DNA from: Paucilactobacillus vaccinostercus DSM 20634
GTDB lineage: Bacteria > Bacillota > Bacilli > Lactobacillales > Lactobacillaceae
Assembly: GCF_001436295.1 (NCBI RefSeq)
Contig: NZ_AYYY01000061.1
Coordinates: 248,229-312,228, forward strand
Direction of reading: 5' to 3'
DNA: 64,000 nucleotides
Shown here: in pieces, positions 17,421 to 26,208 of the stretch
How positions within the stretch are numbered: position 1 is the first letter of the stretch
How the letters are laid out: each line of letters begins with the position of its first letter
Translations under genes and position numbers: made by a program
The notes under the pieces: model-generated
Seen by the model: only the letters and a program-made list of their open reading frames with translations
What the model was told of the DNA's origin: nothing
Databases searched by the model: none

Positions 17421-17438
17421 CGTTGTTGGCATGGTGTG

Positions 17439-18083
17439 CTAAGCGTCGGCGAGAAAGCCGTGCTCTAAAATATCGATGTAGTCTTCTACTTCGTGAATGA
17501 CGGTGCCCATTTCGCTAATCGTAATATCGGGATTGTTTTGAATCAGGGCCTTGGCATCTTCACCGATGAGCATGGTCATGGCGGTCATTAATTTTTGAAC
17601 GGTGGCTGGTTTGACCCCCGGCCGCAGGTTGAGCCGATCGATGACGGGATCGATCATCGACGGGACCATGGCTGTCATTTCTGAATTCCAAATGTGGCGC
17701 ACCTGTTCTTGAACTGTTGGGGGCAGGTGGCCCAGATCTGCATAGGGGGCCATGGAGAGTCCGAACTCGGCCGGATGATCAATTTGCATTTGAATTTTGT
17801 ACTTGGTTGCACGTAAAATCATGCTTTTGAGATCGGGCGCGTCTTGCCATACGGATAGGTCAGCCATTTCGATTAAGCGATCGTAGCTGGCCTGGACGGC
17901 GGTCACGTATAGCTTGGCCTTGCTACCAAAGTAGTGGAATACCAATCCTTTCGAAACGTCAGCCTGTTCAGCAATTTGGTCGGTTTTGGCGTTTTGATAG
18001 CCATCCTTTGCAAAATTGGCGATGGCGGCGTCTAAAATGCGTCGTTCTTTTTCGGGATCCTTGGGTCCACTACGTTTTACCAT
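17439..18083 (-). CDS. TetR family regulator of the adjacent ABC exporter
   Basis: About 214 residues. The N-terminal helix-turn-helix spans about 12-55 (ERRILDAAIANFAKDGYQNA, then SKGLVFHYFGSKAKLY) and a larger ligand-binding domain follows. A TTG 18 nt upstream lies inside the ribosome site. The ATG at 18083 follows AAAGGAG by 8 nt and is preferred. It is the third gene of the leftward operon ATPase-permease-TetR and probably represses it through the palindromes at 20807-20836. Confidence 0.88.
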   Translation of the reverse strand: MVKRSGPKDPEKERRILDAAIANFAKDGYQNAKTDQIAEQADVSKGLVFHYFGSKAKLYVTAVQASYDRLIEMADLSVWQDAPDLKSMILRATKYKIQMQIDHPAEFGLSMAPYADLGHLPPTVQEQVRHIWNSEMTAMVPSMIDPVIDRLNLRPGVKPATVQKLMTAMTMLIGEDAKALIQNNPDITISEMGTVIHEVEDYIDILEHGFLADA

Positions 18084-18182
18084 GGTGCGAGCTCCTTTCA
18101 AGCGGTGAGACGGGGGTTAATTTGGGCGGCTGACGTGGTGATGCATCCGCCGCACTGGCCCTATTTACAATCTAGTATACCG

Positions 18183-19808
18183 TTAATTGATTTTCAGATC
18201 ACGGTGTCGATAGATAATATAGGCAATGATAATGAGAATGAACCCTAAGCCGGTCATCCAGCCCGCCGTTGACCAGTCAATTGTCTTGAGGGGCACCTGG
18301 TTAACCCAGCCGTATGGCGATAATTTTTGAGCCCACTCCGGTAAGTTTAATAGTTCGCCGAGGTAAAGGGAGAAAAAACCGTAAACGGGTAGCAACCAGG
18401 CGAGGGATTGCAAGCGGGGCACGAGACTGACAATCAGTGCCGTAATGCCGATGATGACGAAAAGGGCGGGCCAATAACCCACAAATCCGCGGAGGTAGCG
18501 GGAGAGGTCAATGGGGTGTGCTAACGTGGCGTTACCCGCAATGCCCATGCCAATGATGCCCAGCACGAGGGTTGCAGTACCGACGAGGGTTGCAAATAGC
18601 ATGTGGGTACCAAAGATCCGCAAGCGAGAAACACCGCGGGCGTGGAGCTGTTCAAGGTAGCCTTTGCGTTCATCGGTGTTGAGTCGCAGGATAGTCATCA
18701 TAGCCGGAATGGAAGCCACCACGGCAAAGATAATGGTCAGGGTACTGGCAAACGAGAGGACGACGACCCGATTAGCACTTGCCACAGCGGCATGGCCGAT
18801 GAGTCGGGCCATGGTCGGGTTTGTTTTCATCAGGTCACCCACGTTACCAAAGATGGATCCGTAGCTGGCTCCTAGGAGAAATAGGCCGAGAAGCCAGACA
18901 ATGGTACTAGTTCGTTCGAGGCGGGCCAGCAGGCTAAAGGGCCCGGCCAAGAAGAGACTGGCGTTACGCCGGCCCCGCGCAGTTGGAAGAATACCACTCC
19001 CGACATCACGACGACCAGCAATGAAAAAGGCGAAGGCGCCTACGATAATGGCAAAGCCAAGCATTAGTAGGAGCGGGGCCCAATGATTGTCATGGTAAAC
19101 ATCGAGTTTTTCGATCCATCCAAAAATGGTCCACCAAGTGAGATCGGGATTTTTGACGTCGGTCGCCATGCGGGCCACGTATAAGATACCGAGAACGCCG
19201 TAGCTCAGCATGGTGGCACTCCGCGCGCTACTAACGATTTGGGCACACAAGAGACTGATGGCCGCAAACATGATACCAAAGGCGGCAAGCGAGAGTCCAA
19301 ATAGCCAGCTACCATTGGCCGAGATACCGGTCATTCCGGATGCTTGCAGGCCTAGGGCTTCCACACAGCCGATGATGAGATTAATTAGAATAATTTCGAT
19401 GGTGGCGGCCAGTAGTTGGCTACCACGACCCACCGCGTGTGCGCTGACTAATTCCGCAACGCCATTATCCTCTTCGTTACGACTGTTTTTGACGGCGAAG
19501 TAGATGTTCATCATGGCGGTAAAAAGGCCCATGAAGACCATCATTTCGGCGGCGTAAATAATGGCAGAAGTGTACGGTTTCGCAGCAGTGAACGGACCAA
19601 ACATCGAAACCATGGCCGGTGACTTTAGCGTTGTACTAATGGAAGCCATCGATTTGGCATCGCCGTACAGGGTATCAAACTTGCCGGCCGCCGCAGCCAT
19701 TAAACCGGCGAGCCCAATTAGCCAAACCAAAATTTTAAGCCAGTCGCGGCGGAGGTAGAATCGAAGTAATAAGCCTGTTTTTGCAAAGCTATTCTTGCGC
19801 ATTGCCAT
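18183..19808 (-). CDS. ABC-2 type exporter permease (polyketide-antibiotic exporter-like)
   Basis: A 541-residue membrane protein with about 12 hydrophobic segments in two similar halves, matching the COG3559-type exporter permease often paired with a DrrA-like ATPase and a TetR regulator. Its start overlaps the ATPase gene by 20 nt, so the two are translationally coupled. It probably exports an amphiphilic compound such as a drug or antimicrobial. The substrate cannot be predicted. Confidence 0.85.
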   Translation of the reverse strand: MAMRKNSFAKTGLLLRFYLRRDWLKILVWLIGLAGLMAAAAGKFDTLYGDAKSMASISTTLKSPAMVSMFGPFTAAKPYTSAIIYAAEMMVFMGLFTAMMNIYFAVKNSRNEEDNGVAELVSAHAVGRGSQLLAATIEIILINLIIGCVEALGLQASGMTGISANGSWLFGLSLAAFGIMFAAISLLCAQIVSSARSATMLSYGVLGILYVARMATDVKNPDLTWWTIFGWIEKLDVYHDNHWAPLLLMLGFAIIVGAFAFFIAGRRDVGSGILPTARGRRNASLFLAGPFSLLARLERTSTIVWLLGLFLLGASYGSIFGNVGDLMKTNPTMARLIGHAAVASANRVVVLSFASTLTIIFAVVASIPAMMTILRLNTDERKGYLEQLHARGVSRLRIFGTHMLFATLVGTATLVLGIIGMGIAGNATLAHPIDLSRYLRGFVGYWPALFVIIGITALIVSLVPRLQSLAWLLPVYGFFSLYLGELLNLPEWAQKLSPYGWVNQVPLKTIDWSTAGWMTGLGFILIIIAYIIYRHRDLKIN

Positions 19809-20709
19809 CGGCCCCTTCCTGATTGTAGTAACGCATGAAGAGATCTTCGAGCGTTGGTGGTGTACTTTGTAGACTGATGATGTGCTTAGCGCTCAGCGTG
19901 GTCATGATGGTTCCGAGCGCTTCTGAATCGACAGCAAAACTGGCCTTATTGGCGATTTTTGCAGCGGCCTGAAACCCGTGAACGGTGGGGAGTTGCGCAA
20001 TGTCATCTAACGCGTCAGTCGTTTGAACGGTAATATTGGTCCGACTTAGCTTACGCATATCGGCCAACGAACCGGTTTCGACAATTTCACCCGCACGGAT
20101 AATCCCAATGCGATCACACATCCGTTCTACTTCACTGAGAATGTGACTAGAGAGGAGCACACTCTTGCCGGCTTCCTTCAGTTGAAGGACTTGATGTTGA
20201 AAAATTTCTTCCATCAGTGGATCGAGACCACTCGTCGGTTCATCGAAAATATAGAGGTCGGCGGCCGTCGAAAAGGCCGCGATGAGGGCCACTTTTTGCC
20301 GGTTCCCCTTAGAATAGCTCCGGCATTTTTTCTTGACGTCGAGATCGAATAATTTGATGAGGGCGTCGGTACGGGCCGAGTGTTTTTGACCGCTTAGCTT
20401 TAAGAAAAGATCGATTGCTTCACCGCCGGAAAGGTTGGGCCACAGGTAGACGTCGCCTGGCACATACGCAATTCGTTGATGAATCGCAACCGCATCTTTC
20501 CAGACGTCTTGCCCAAAGATGGTCGCTTGGCCACCATTGGTTTTTAAGATCCCCAATAGTGCCCGAATAGTGGTTGATTTACCAGCACCGTTCGGGCCAA
20601 TGAAGCCGAACACTTCCCCAGAATGAACGTCGAACGTAATATCTTTCAGGGCCTGAAACTTGCCGAAATTTTTTTGTAGGTGTGAAATTTGGACCACTGC
20701 TTGTGCCAT
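19789..20709 (-). CDS. ABC transporter ATP-binding protein (DrrA-like)
   Basis: A 306-residue cytoplasmic ATPase. Walker A is GPNGAGKSTTIRAL (about 38-51), the signature region is YSKGNRQKVALIAA, Walker B is LYIFDEPTSGLD and the switch His lies in LLSSHILSEVE. The C-terminal 80 residues form the extra domain typical of DrrA/CcmA-like drug or antibiotic exporters. It is the first gene of the three-gene leftward operon. AAGGAGGAG lies 8 nt before the ATG. Confidence 0.92.
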   Translation of the reverse strand: MAQAVVQISHLQKNFGKFQALKDITFDVHSGEVFGFIGPNGAGKSTTIRALLGILKTNGGQATIFGQDVWKDAVAIHQRIAYVPGDVYLWPNLSGGEAIDLFLKLSGQKHSARTDALIKLFDLDVKKKCRSYSKGNRQKVALIAAFSTAADLYIFDEPTSGLDPLMEEIFQHQVLQLKEAGKSVLLSSHILSEVERMCDRIGIIRAGEIVETGSLADMRKLSRTNITVQTTDALDDIAQLPTVHGFQAAAKIANKASFAVDSEALGTIMTTLSAKHIISLQSTPPTLEDLFMRYYNQEGADGNAQE

Positions 20710-20780
20710 GATAAACTCCTCCTTCTCATCGGATCACGGTGTAAAAAGGTGACCAATAAGCGCCGATTACAGCTTGTATT

Positions 20781-20836
20781 AGATTACAGGACCAGTGTAA
20801 TCTTTGTTGACTGGAAAGTCAATGACTAACTAGTCA
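20781..20836. promoter_or_regulatory. Cluster of palindromes, probable TetR operators
   Basis: Three inverted repeats lie in the 346-bp divergent spacer, upstream of the ABC operon: AGATTACA-N7-TGTAATCT (20781-20803), TTGACT-GGAA-AGTCAA (20807-20822) and TGACTA-AC-TAGTCA (20823-20836). The last two are adjacent and share the GACT core, as expected of a tandem TetR-family operator. Confidence 0.6.
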
Positions 20837-21005
20837 ACGATTTTGCATTGTCGTGAATCGTTGATATGACAGGTGATTAGGCGAATAATTATCAGTGGCG
20901 TGCAGTCAATATTATGTTAACTTGATTGGATTTCTGTGGGTTGACGTAGTCAATCTGGTGGTTGCATTTCGATCCGGATGTGTTAAACTGATATTTTGTT
21001 AGATA

Positions 21006-21026
21006 ACTAGCATAATAATTGCTAGT
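21006..21026. promoter_or_regulatory. Probable MarR operator
   Basis: ACTAGCA-N7-TGCTAGT, a perfect 7-bp inverted repeat 30 bp upstream of the MarR start. A further half-site CTAGCA follows at 21030-21035. MarR proteins typically autorepress through such sites. Confidence 0.6.
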
Positions 21027-21055
21027 CACCTAGCATTAAATTAAGGGGGATGACG

Positions 21056-21478
21056 ATGATGGCCAACTACGGCAAACAGTTGAAACATGCGACGAACCAA
21101 ATGAATCGGGCGCTCGATAACTATGCCCGGCAGTATGGGGTAACCGGCGTGCAAATGTCTATTTTAGATTATCTCGGCTCCCATGAACATGTATTACAAC
21201 ATGATATTGAAACTGAGTTTGGCATTCAGCGCTCGACGATGACGGTGACGCTCCAGCGAATGGAAAAAGCGGGCTTGATTTATCGGCAGGAATCGGCGAC
21301 CGATGCCCGGCAAAAAACAGTCAACATGAGTGCTAAGGCGCGCGAAATCAAAGGATTGGCGACCAGCTACATTGACCAGCAACAACACGCGATGGAAACT
21401 CGTTTTTCGCCGGCCGAGCTACAGGTATTTGAAGAGGTACTACAGTACTTTACTGATTTGAATGGACGTGAAAGCTAA
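21056..21478 (+). CDS. MarR family regulator
   Basis: About 140 residues with a central winged helix (LQHDIETEFGIQRSTMTVTLQRMEKAGLIYRQES, about 48-82) and the MarR wing DARQKTV. The ATG at 21050 directly abuts AAGGGGG. The ATG at 21056 (or 21059) gives proper spacing. It is the first gene of an operon with a DHA2 exporter and probably represses it from the palindrome at 21006-21026. Confidence 0.9.
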   Translation: MMANYGKQLKHATNQMNRALDNYARQYGVTGVQMSILDYLGSHEHVLQHDIETEFGIQRSTMTVTLQRMEKAGLIYRQESATDARQKTVNMSAKAREIKGLATSYIDQQQHAMETRFSPAELQVFEEVLQYFTDLNGRES

Positions 21479-21479
21479 T

Positions 21480-22880
21480 ATGAGTGAAGAGAAAATTGAA
21501 AAAATTGCACCACGGGTAGTGGGTGCGGTCATTGCGACCGGATTGATGTCATTTTGCGGGGTCATTATCGAGACCGCAATGAATATCACGTTTCCAACCT
21601 TGATGAAGGAATTTGATGTTACGACGAACCTCGTGCAGTGGATGACCACGATTTACCTCTTGGTGGTGGCTGCCATGGTGCCTTTGTCTGCCACACTCAA
21701 ACGCCGGTTTAAGATGCGCAGCCTCTTTCTCTGCGCCATTCTTTTATTTATCGTTGGGGTACTGACGGACTACTTTGCGTCGGCCTTCTGGATGTTGCTG
21801 CTAGGGCGCGCGATTCAAGGATTTGGAACTGGGATTGCGTTACCGTTGATGTTTAACATTATTTTGGAGCAGGTCCCGATGAGTAAACGCGGAACGATGA
21901 TGGGCATTGGAACGATGATTACCGGGGTGGCGCCGGCCATTGGCCCCACGTTTGGGGGCCTCGTGGTTTCGACGCTCGGGTGGCGTGATATTTTTGCCTT
22001 TCTAATTCCTCTCCTGATTATGTCGTTGGTGCTCGGATTAACGTGTATCCAACAAAAGGTCCCTACGAGCGCTGTGTCAATCGACCAGTGGAGTGTCATC
22101 CTAATCGTGATGACATTTTGCGGTTTAATTTTTGGAATTAGCAATTTAGGAAGCAGTGCCTTCCTGAGCTGGTCGGTCGCAGGGGCCCTAGTGATCGGTC
22201 TCGTGGCGTTTGTCGGATTTATCATGCGCAGCCAGCGCATTGAGACGCCAATTTTAGATATTAGTCTGTTTAAAAATCGGGGCTTTAGCAGTAATCTCTT
22301 GGCGTTTGCGCTGATTCAGACGGCTGCACTGGGACTCTCATTTTTGCTACCGAACTATATCCAATTAGTCAATGGCAATACGGCGCTAACGGCGGGTCTA
22401 ATTGTGCTGCCGGGGGCGGCCTTGGGCGCTATTGTGGGCCCGTTCAGTGGGCAACTTTACGACAGTGTGGGGGCCAAATTACCATTACGCCTTGGTAGTG
22501 TGCTGGTCTTGATTGGGGTACTGGGGATGAGCGTGATGGGGCACACCCTCAGCAACCTCGTAATTTTAGCCTGGTACATCTTCTTCATGGCCGGAATGGG
22601 GATTCATTATGGCAACCTGATGACTAACGGTCTGCGGACGATTGATCAAACGGCCAATAGTGACGGTAATGCGATCTTTAACACCACTCAACAATTTATG
22701 GCGGCCCTCGGAACGAGTATGTCGGCGGCCATTGTCGCCGCCGCGCAGGCTAAGGCGACGAACCAAGCGGCCGCAACGGCAACCGGTTCCGTTCATGCCT
22801 TGCTCGTACTGCTCATCTTACTGGCAATCGAAGTGATTGTGATTTTGGTACTGACACGAACCAAGCGGGACGTCGCTTAG
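21480..22880 (+). CDS. MFS multidrug exporter, DHA2 (EmrB/LmrB-like) family
   Basis: About 466 residues and 14 predicted helices. It carries the drug-antiporter motifs near LGRAIQGFGTGIALPLM (about 105-121) and GVAPAIGPTFGG. The ATG lies 1 nt after the marR stop, so translation is coupled. An upstream in-frame ATG (21462) overlaps marR and has no better ribosome site. It is expected to export toxic organic compounds under MarR control. Confidence 0.88.
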   Translation: MSEEKIEKIAPRVVGAVIATGLMSFCGVIIETAMNITFPTLMKEFDVTTNLVQWMTTIYLLVVAAMVPLSATLKRRFKMRSLFLCAILLFIVGVLTDYFASAFWMLLLGRAIQGFGTGIALPLMFNIILEQVPMSKRGTMMGIGTMITGVAPAIGPTFGGLVVSTLGWRDIFAFLIPLLIMSLVLGLTCIQQKVPTSAVSIDQWSVILIVMTFCGLIFGISNLGSSAFLSWSVAGALVIGLVAFVGFIMRSQRIETPILDISLFKNRGFSSNLLAFALIQTAALGLSFLLPNYIQLVNGNTALTAGLIVLPGAALGAIVGPFSGQLYDSVGAKLPLRLGSVLVLIGVLGMSVMGHTLSNLVILAWYIFFMAGMGIHYGNLMTNGLRTIDQTANSDGNAIFNTTQQFMAALGTSMSAAIVAAAQAKATNQAAATATGSVHALLVLLILLAIEVIVILVLTRTKRDVA

Positions 22881-22964
22881 TAGAATATACCGATTATCTT
22901 AAATTTTGGTAACGGGGATTTAAATCTGTACCTACATGTTATATAATGAGGCCACTTACAAATG

Positions 22965-22995
22965 ACTCGCCCTCCTCCTCAAGGGCGAGTTTTTT
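22965..22995 (+). terminator. Rho-independent terminator
   Basis: ACTCGCCCT, 8-nt loop, AGGGCGAGT, TTTTT. A lone TATAAT (22942-22947) lies just upstream, without a convincing -35. Confidence 0.85.
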
Positions 22996-23065
22996 ATGAA
23001 AACAAAATAGTTGCGTTAGTTGACTATTTCTCTAAAATGAATAACTTTATGTCAAAAGTGACCCG

Positions 23066-23095
23066 TTATAAATGCCGAAATACCGGCATTTATAA
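23066..23095. repeat. Perfect 12-bp inverted repeat
   Basis: TTATAAATGCCG, 6-nt spacer, CGGCATTTATAA. It lacks a T run on either side, so it is not an ordinary terminator, and it lies 57 bp upstream of the acetyltransferase start. It may be an operator. Confidence 0.6.
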
Positions 23096-23151
23096 AATAA
23101 AAGCAAATAATTTTTAACAAATCGTGTCATTAGTGGTACCCTTATAACATA

Positions 23152-23730
23152 ATGAAAACACAAAGAGAAAAAATGACGGCTGGTGAACCGTACGAGCAGT
23201 TTGACCCAGAATTGATTACGCGACGAAAATTAATTCGAGAAAAGCTGTTGACGGTTAACCAACTCGACAACAACGAACAACGAAACCAAAAGATCAAGGA
23301 TTTGCTGGCCGATACCGGAGATGATTTTTTTGCTGAGGCAGGAATTGAATTCGATTACGGCTTCAATATTCACATTGGTAATCACTTTTATGCGAACTAC
23401 CATTTGACACTGCTTGATACTTGCCCGATCACGATTGGTGATCACTGCTACATCGGGCCCGACGTCGGCTTCTACACGCCGGTGCACCCGCTATCCGCCA
23501 AATTACGTGACGCGGATGTGGAGCTGGGTAAGCCGATTACGGTCGGCAACAGTGTCTGGATGGGCGGCCATGTGACGATTTTACCGGGTGTGACGCTTGG
23601 TAATCGCGTCGTGGTGGGTGCCGGTTCGGTAGTCACAAAGTCGTTTGAGGATGATGTGGTGATTGCAGGTAATCCTGCACGCATTATTCATCACCTAGAT
23701 GAAAACGGGGATGTGATCCCCGGCGATTAA
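23152..23730 (+). CDS. Sugar O-acetyltransferase (maltose/galactoside acetyltransferase type)
   Basis: A 192-residue cytoplasmic left-handed beta-helix acetyltransferase. The Mac N-terminal helix region (MKTQREKMTAGEPYEQFDPEL) precedes hexapeptide repeats (NIHIGNHFYAN, ITIGDHCYIGP, ITVGNSVWMGG, VTLGNRVVVGAGSVVTKS). The catalytic His lies in YTPVHPL. It transfers acetyl from acetyl-CoA to a sugar hydroxyl. No clear Shine-Dalgarno precedes ATG 23152. The ATG at 23173 is possible, but family alignment favours the first. Monocistronic. Confidence 0.9.
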   Translation: MKTQREKMTAGEPYEQFDPELITRRKLIREKLLTVNQLDNNEQRNQKIKDLLADTGDDFFAEAGIEFDYGFNIHIGNHFYANYHLTLLDTCPITIGDHCYIGPDVGFYTPVHPLSAKLRDADVELGKPITVGNSVWMGGHVTILPGVTLGNRVVVGAGSVVTKSFEDDVVIAGNPARIIHHLDENGDVIPGD

Positions 23731-23781
23731 TTCAATCTAATATTGAGCGAATTCATGAGTATTTGTATAAGATAGCAAGCT

Positions 23782-23837
23782 AAAAGCACGCTGTGCAGAT
23801 ATCCCTAGTGGAGAAACTGTATTGGCGTGCTTTTTTT
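23782..23837 (+). terminator. Terminator-like hairpin with long loop
   Basis: AAAAGCACGC pairs with GCGTGCTTTT across a loop of about 33 nt and is followed by Ts. Confidence 0.6.
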
Positions 23838-23941
23838 GTCGGGTGTGGCAGAAAACAGGTTCATGGAACCCATTGCGCACACTCAGTGAAGTAAGGAAGA
23901 CTTCACCATATTGTGAACGAGAAACCTAGGAGGAATTTTTT

Positions 23942-25552
23942 ATTTTAAAAAAGCAAAATATCGACAAGAAGATGTTTGTGCCAACAGTTGCCTTATTTTT
24001 GTTAGTGTCAATTGCCCTACTGGCGGGCGGTGCCGGTCTCAAATCAACGCTTAGTTCGTTGATGAACGTGATTAGTGCCAAGCTCGGCTGGCTGTACTTG
24101 GGAATTTACATTATCAATTTTATTTTCTTTATGTATATTGCTTTAAGCCATTTTGGCAAAATTAAGCTTGGCAAAAAGGGCGATCGCCCGTTATACAGCA
24201 ATTTTCAATGGGGAAGCATGGTATTTGCGACCGCGATTGATGCTAGTATTTTAATGTTGAGCATGGTTGATCCACTGCGCTACGTCCAGCAACCTCTGTT
24301 TGGGGCGAAGGCGATGTCAGCACAGAACTACCAAAATGCGCACATGCTGGGACAGTTTGACTGGGGCCCGATGGCGTGGATGATGTTTGCATCAGCCGCC
24401 GTGATTATTGCCTATGTGATGTATGTCAAAAACGTTCGGGTAATGTGCATTAGCGACGCCATTCCAATGTTGGAAGGCGACCAAACTTATAAAAAAGTAT
24501 TACGCAAGATTATCGATTTCTTAGTGGTCTTTGGAATTATGGGGGGCATTGGCTCGTCCGTGGGGATGGAAATTCCCGTGCTGTCCAAGATTATTGCCCA
24601 ATTAACAGGAATTGCAGATACGATTGTTCTAAAGCTAGCGTTGTTTGTTATCCTGTTTGCCATTTTTGCTTTGACGATGTTTAAGGGGATTAAAGGTGGG
24701 ATCGACCGCTTGAGTTCTGCTCATATTTGGACCGCGATTGGATTCTTACTGATCGTGCTCTTAGTGGGCCCCACCATGTATATTTTGAAGTCTGAAGGAA
24801 ACAGTCTCGTCCTACTAGTTGAACGATTCGTTTCGATGAGTACTGGAACGGCTTCCGGTGTTGGTCATGCAATCGACCCAGTGAAGTCGGAAACGATCTT
24901 TTATTGGGGCTGGTGGTTAACGTACATGCCATTTATGGGACTCTTTATTGCTCGAATTTCGCGTGGCCGGACGATTCGCCAAGTCATTTTAGGAATGCTC
25001 GGATACGGCGCCCTCGGGTGTATGAGTTTCTACGCCATTTTAGGGGGCTACTCGCTGTACCTGCAACAAAGTGGGGCGGTTAACCTGATCCACACATTGA
25101 ATACTCAGGGCCAAGCCATGGCCATTGCGCAGGTCATTTCAACATTGCCATTTAAGTACGTCATGCTGGTGGTTTACGCGGTATCGTGCTTTATTTTCTT
25201 AGCAACCACGATTTCGTCGTCGGCCTACATCGTGTCATCCTTTACCAGCACGAAGTTGAAGCCCACACAACAGCCAAGTTTAGTTAACCGCTTGGTCTGG
25301 ATGGCGATCTTCATGATCTTCTCATTCGGGATTGTCTTTGTTGGTGGCTTTAAGACGATTCAGGCAATCTGTTCGGTGGCGGGATTCCCATTGATCTTCG
25401 TGTCGGCACTGCTGATTATTTCGACGTGGCAGTTGTTATCGAAGGACTATTCGGTAGAAATTCCAGACAGTTCAATTGCACGCCTCAATCGCCAAATAAA
25501 AAGACACGCCAAAACGCGTGCCGGAGTGTTACATGATATTATTCATAATTAA
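23942..25552 (+). CDS. BCCT family betaine/carnitine/choline transporter, apparent ATT start
   Basis: About 536 residues with 12 hydrophobic segments. BCCT features are the Trp-rich GWWLTYMPFMGLFIARISRGRTIRQ near two-thirds and FKGIKGGIDRLSS. The first ATG is at 23972. However, the AGGAGG at 23928-23933 is 38 nt from it and exactly 8 nt from an in-frame ATT at 23942, giving M-LKKQNIDKKMFVPT, a BCCT-like Lys-rich N-terminus. It imports quaternary ammonium compounds, probably for osmoprotection. Monocistronic. Confidence 0.85.
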   Translation: MLKKQNIDKKMFVPTVALFLLVSIALLAGGAGLKSTLSSLMNVISAKLGWLYLGIYIINFIFFMYIALSHFGKIKLGKKGDRPLYSNFQWGSMVFATAIDASILMLSMVDPLRYVQQPLFGAKAMSAQNYQNAHMLGQFDWGPMAWMMFASAAVIIAYVMYVKNVRVMCISDAIPMLEGDQTYKKVLRKIIDFLVVFGIMGGIGSSVGMEIPVLSKIIAQLTGIADTIVLKLALFVILFAIFALTMFKGIKGGIDRLSSAHIWTAIGFLLIVLLVGPTMYILKSEGNSLVLLVERFVSMSTGTASGVGHAIDPVKSETIFYWGWWLTYMPFMGLFIARISRGRTIRQVILGMLGYGALGCMSFYAILGGYSLYLQQSGAVNLIHTLNTQGQAMAIAQVISTLPFKYVMLVVYAVSCFIFLATTISSSAYIVSSFTSTKLKPTQQPSLVNRLVWMAIFMIFSFGIVFVGGFKTIQAICSVAGFPLIFVSALLIISTWQLLSKDYSVEIPDSSIARLNRQIKRHAKTRAGVLHDIIHN

Positions 25553-25573
25553 ATAGGTGCTCGGAAAAAGAGT

Positions 25574-26203
25574 CTAATTTTCATAGGTGCCCATATCATC
25601 CGCAACAATCACACGACCAGCATATTGCTGGCCGTTTTTAGTTGTCAGGCCGACTTTGTTAAAGGCAAACGTTACGGTTGAATCCGCCTTCACTGCGACC
25701 CCCATGACGGCCCCCGTATCGGTGTTAATTCCGGAAGGCACATCGACGGCAATTACTGGAGCTGCAGCGGTGTTGATTGCTTCGATCGTGGTTGCGTATG
25801 AGGCTTTGACCTCGCGATCAATGCCAATGCCGAAGATGGCATCGACGATCAGATCGGCGGTTGCGAGCGACGCTAGGCTGGTCACCTGGGGAATATGGTA
25901 GTAGTCACAAATGTGAGCTTGGGCCAGATGCTCTTCGGAACGGTGCGCGGGGTTGCCGACTTCAATAATGGTGACGTGCTTACCCGCGATTTGAAGGAGG
26001 CGGCCGAGGCAAAGTCCATCGCCACCGTTATTGCCAGAACCGGTGACAATGCTGATCTGCTGGGCGTCCGGGTAGTCGTGAAGGATCACGTCGCGGACGG
26101 CTAGGGAGGCGCGCTCCATCAGCACCAATGACGGAATACCAATGGTTTGAATGGTGAATTGATCGTAATGTTTCATTTCTGCTGCAGTAACTAATTTACT
26201 CAT
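25574..26203 (-). CDS. nnrE: NAD(P)H-hydrate epimerase
   Basis: About 209 residues, YjeF N-terminal domain only. The nucleotide-binding GSGNNGGDGLCLGR (about 56-69) and the DAIFGIGIDR and VDVPSGINTDTG motifs are clear. It interconverts R and S forms of hydrated NAD(P)H so that the separate dehydratase can repair them. ATG 26203 is 9 nt after AAAGGA and preferred over ATG 26212. It sits 5 bp after the upstream acylase gene in the same leftward unit. Confidence 0.93.
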   Translation of the reverse strand: MSKLVTAAEMKHYDQFTIQTIGIPSLVLMERASLAVRDVILHDYPDAQQISIVTGSGNNGGDGLCLGRLLQIAGKHVTIIEVGNPAHRSEEHLAQAHICDYYHIPQVTSLASLATADLIVDAIFGIGIDREVKASYATTIEAINTAAAPVIAVDVPSGINTDTGAVMGVAVKADSTVTFAFNKVGLTTKNGQQYAGRVIVADDMGTYEN

Positions 26204-26208
26204 CAGGG

